Assembly: GCA_027596195.1 (NCBI GenBank)
Contig: JADGJG010000312.1
Span: 1-24,452 of the forward strand
From: Podochytrium sp. JEL0797
Lineage: Eukaryota; Chytridiomycota; Chytridiomycetes; Chytridiales; Chytriomycetaceae
DNA length: 24,452 bases
Direction: 5' to 3'
Of this stretch, positions 22,132 through 24,452 are shown piece after piece; the stretch's first letter is position 1; each line of letters starts with the position of its first letter. A program made the translations under genes and the position numbers. Below the pieces are notes generated by a model. That model was not told the DNA's origin. It saw only the letters and a list, made by a program, of their open reading frames with translations, and ran no database searches.

Positions 22132-24293
22132 ATGGAATCCAAAGTCGTCGGCATCCTTGGCGGTGGCCAACTCGGACGGTAAGGCTTCCCGGTGGATTCC
22201 TCTCACGAATGCAACCTGACACCAGCACAGAATGCTCGTCGAAGCTGCCAACCGCCTCAACGTCTCCACGCTCGTGCTTGATATGCCTGGAAACCCGGCC
22301 TCGCAGGTGTCTGGCCACCACACGAAGGAGGAGCACGTGCTGGGATCCTTTAAGGATGCAGGGCTGATTGCGAAGCTTGCTGCAAAGTGCGATGTGTTGA
22401 CGGGTGAGGAAAGCGTGGTGATCATTCTTATCACTTCTTTCTCCCTTCCGTCCTGGAATCTTGTCTAATCGCTTCTTACCACCTTCGAACGATACCTAGT
22501 TGAAATCGAACACGTGGACACCGCCGGCCTCGACGCTGCCCTCGCCCAAGGCCTCGTGGCGCAGGTCCACCCACTGCCCTCGACCATCCGCACCATCCAG
22601 GACAAGTTTCTTCAGAAACAGCACCTGATTGCCCACAACGTGCCCGTCGCAGAGTCGCGCGAGGTTTCCTCCGCAAAGGATATCCAGGACGCTGTGGATG
22701 CGTTTGGCAACGGATTCCCCGTGATGCTCAAGTCAAAGACGTTGGCGTATGATGGTGTGTGGATTTGGTTTCTGTTTGCCAATTCAGTTTCCGCCAAGTT
22801 ATTCATTTTCTAATCAAACTCTTCCCCATCCAAAAAAGGCCGCGGAAACCGCGTCATCAAATCCGCCTCCGAAATCCCCACTGCCATCACCGACCTCGGC
22901 GGCGGCCCAGCCAACAACGGACCCGCCCTCTACGTTGAAAAATGGGTCCCTTTCACGCGCGAACTCGCCGTCATGGTGGCCCGCAGCGTATCCGGCACAG
23001 TCGCGTCGTACCCTTGCGTTGAGACGGTGCAAAAAAACAATGTGTGTCATGTCGTGGTGGCGCCTGCGCAGATTGACGGGTTGATGCTCGAGAAGGCGCG
23101 CGTTGTGGCGGAGAATGCGGTCAAGAGTTTTGAGGGGGCTGCTGGTATCTTTGGGGTGGAAATGTTCTTGTTGGAGAATGGTATGTATTTGGAGTGAGGA
23201 AGGGGGTTTACAGCGAGTGAGGCGTTGAAATGCCGAGGTGCTGCGACGAGCGCGTCAAAAGCGAGATCGAAGCAAACAAACGAAAACCGAGCGACGCACC
23301 CGCAGAAGCGAAACGCACTGCAATTCGAATACTCGAACATCGAACCGATTCTGAAATCTTCCATCCCCACCAGGCGACATTATCCTCAACGAACTCGCCC
23401 CGCGCCCACACAACTCGGGCCACTACACCATCGAAGCCTGCCACACATCCCAATACGAACAGCATATTCGCGCGATCCTCGATATGCCGCTCGGCTCCAC
23501 CGCCCTCAAAGTCCCCGCCAGCATCATGATCAACCTCCTTGGATCCGGCCCATCCCCGGCCGACATGGAATCCAGCGTCCTCACGCCATGCCGCATCGCC
23601 ATGGAAACCCCAGGCGTAAGCGTACACCTGTATGGGAAAGCGGTGTGCCAAAAGGGCCGCAAAATGGGCCACATCACGCTCACGGCGGACTCGATGCCCG
23701 AAGCTGCTTCCCTTGCGACAAAAATCCTCACCTCGATGGGCGACGGCGTGGACCCATCCACCCTCAAATCCATGACCCCTTCCCCCGTTGTCGGAATCAT
23801 CATGGGCTCGGACTCGGACCTCCCGCACCTCAAAGCCGCTGCTCAAATCCTCACGGACTTTGGCGTTCCCTTTGAACTCACGGTCGTTTCTGCCCACCGC
23901 ACTCCTCACCGTATGGTGACCTACGCCGAAACAGCACGCACCCGCGGCCTCAAAGTCATCATCGCGGCCGCTGGTGGCGCCGCACACCTTCCCGGGATGG
24001 TCGCCGCGCTCACAACCCTTCCCGTCATTGGAGTCCCCGTGGCCCTGCGCCAACTGGACGGCGTGGACTCGTTGTACTCGATTTGTCAAATGCCGCGTGG
24101 GGTCCCCGTTGCGACGGTTGCGATTGGGAATTCGACGAATGCGGCGTTGCTTGCGGTGAGGATGTTGGGGGTTGCGGAGCCCAAGTATTTGGACAAGATT
24201 GAGGCGTTTGCGAAGCGGAGTGAGGCGGAGGTGTTGGGGAAGGTGGAGGTGTTGGAGAAGGTTGGGTGGAAGGATTATGAAGTGAAGCATTAA
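22132..24293 (+). CDS. ADE2: phosphoribosylaminoimidazole carboxylase (PurK-PurE fusion)
   Basis: Exons 22132-22178, 22231-22403, 22500-22754, 22839-23180 and 23374-24293 encode 578 residues, the usual length for fungal Ade2 (yeast 571). The N-terminal half is the PurK-type ATP-grasp unit: the glycine-rich start [11 protein letters not shown] (residues 7-17), [12 protein letters not shown], then [19 protein letters not shown] with the ATP/metal-binding acids, then RPHNSGH. The C-terminal half is the PurE-type mutase unit, beginning near residue 410 with [11 protein letters not shown], then [10 protein letters not shown] and [12 protein letters not shown]. In the fungal fusion this enzyme converts AIR to CAIR in purine synthesis in the cytosol. 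All introns are GT-AG. The first ATG is eight bases before a perfect family N-terminus and is certain in frame. Confidence 0.97.
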
Positions 24294-24295
24294 TG

Positions 24296-24301
24296 AATAA
24301 A
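24296..24301 (+). terminator. poly(A) signal of ADE2
   Basis: AATAAA begins 3 bases after the ADE2 stop codon. A second similar stretch (GATAAACCTTTT) lies about 32 bases further on. Confidence 0.6.
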
Positions 24302-24452
24302 CCTTTGAGGGGTACGCAGTCTTTTTGATAAACCTTTTAAAGTCAGTACCTCTGGAGCAGGGGGGGGGGGGGGGGGGGGGAATTGGTTTGGCAAACAAAA
24401 AACAGGGGTTGTTCCATAGCAATTTTAAAACACCCCCCCGGGGGGCGCGTGA
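24302..24452. other. contig end with a 21-base G run
   Basis: After the ADE2 3' flank comes a G run at 24360-24380 (21 bases), then about 70 bases with no coding signal ending in a C-run/G-run junction. Such a homopolymer at the very end of a contig often marks an assembly or sequencing artefact, so the last ~90 bases should not be trusted. Confidence 0.7.

Noticed and set aside
23208..24422. 404-codon minus-strand frame opposite ADE2
   Set aside because: It is antisense to a well-conserved enzyme exon, rich in His/Arg/Gly, and runs into the G homopolymer. Not a gene.

Overview
The window looks like nuclear DNA of a zoosporic (flagellate) early-diverging fungus, most likely a chytrid. The genes are densely packed on both strands and broken by about 59 small GT-AG introns, mostly 44-114 nt. 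The gene content mixes a fungal PurK-PurE fusion (ADE2) and a Siw14-type phosphatase with genes I do not expect in yeasts: exportin-4, a CCDC138-like coiled-coil protein, a seven-helix receptor, and a PAR-1/MARK kinase with UBA and KA1 domains. The lineage is an inference from gene content, not from a marker gene.

Layout. 1-636: left edge, perhaps the 3' tip of a gene, otherwise unassigned. 637-3004 (-): PAR-1/MARK-type kinase, 5 exons. 3279-5303 (+): F-box-like ankyrin-repeat protein, with two introns hidden in a stop-free frame. 5357-10473 (-): a 16-exon gene for a 1290-residue protein with a disordered N-terminus, a central coiled coil and a helical C-terminal domain resembling CCDC138. 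10474-11163: divergent intergenic region with a palindrome and an imperfect tandem repeat. 11164-12175 (+): alpha/beta hydrolase, 3 exons. 12248-13298 (-): seven-transmembrane receptor. 13299-14278: mostly unassigned, with one coding-like frame that may be a 5' exon of the receptor. 14279-15915 (+): metaxin-1/Sam37-like outer-membrane import protein with a long acidic tail, 7 exons. 16060-20647 (-): exportin-4, 19 exons, 1113 residues. 20700-22056 (+): Siw14-like atypical dual-specificity phosphatase, 8 exons. 22132-24293 (+): ADE2, 5 exons. 24302-24452: contig-end sequence with a 21-base G run, probably artefactual.

The exon models were built by hand from splice signals, reading-frame phase and protein-family logic. 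In every spliced model the exon lengths sum to a multiple of three. The genes do not form an operon or pathway cluster. They are unrelated housekeeping, signalling and trafficking genes in divergent and convergent pairs with very short spacers: 52 bp between the XPO4 and SIW14 start codons, 75 bp between SIW14 and ADE2, 53 bp and 72 bp between convergent stops.

I found no mobile element, CRISPR array, tRNA or rRNA. I saw no clear new multi-gene system. The most unusual signals are local: a G-quadruplex-rich last intron in XPO4, a 26-nt exon carrying the catalytic loop of the phosphatase, a four-copy short motif in the CCDC138-like protein, and the acidic tail on the metaxin.
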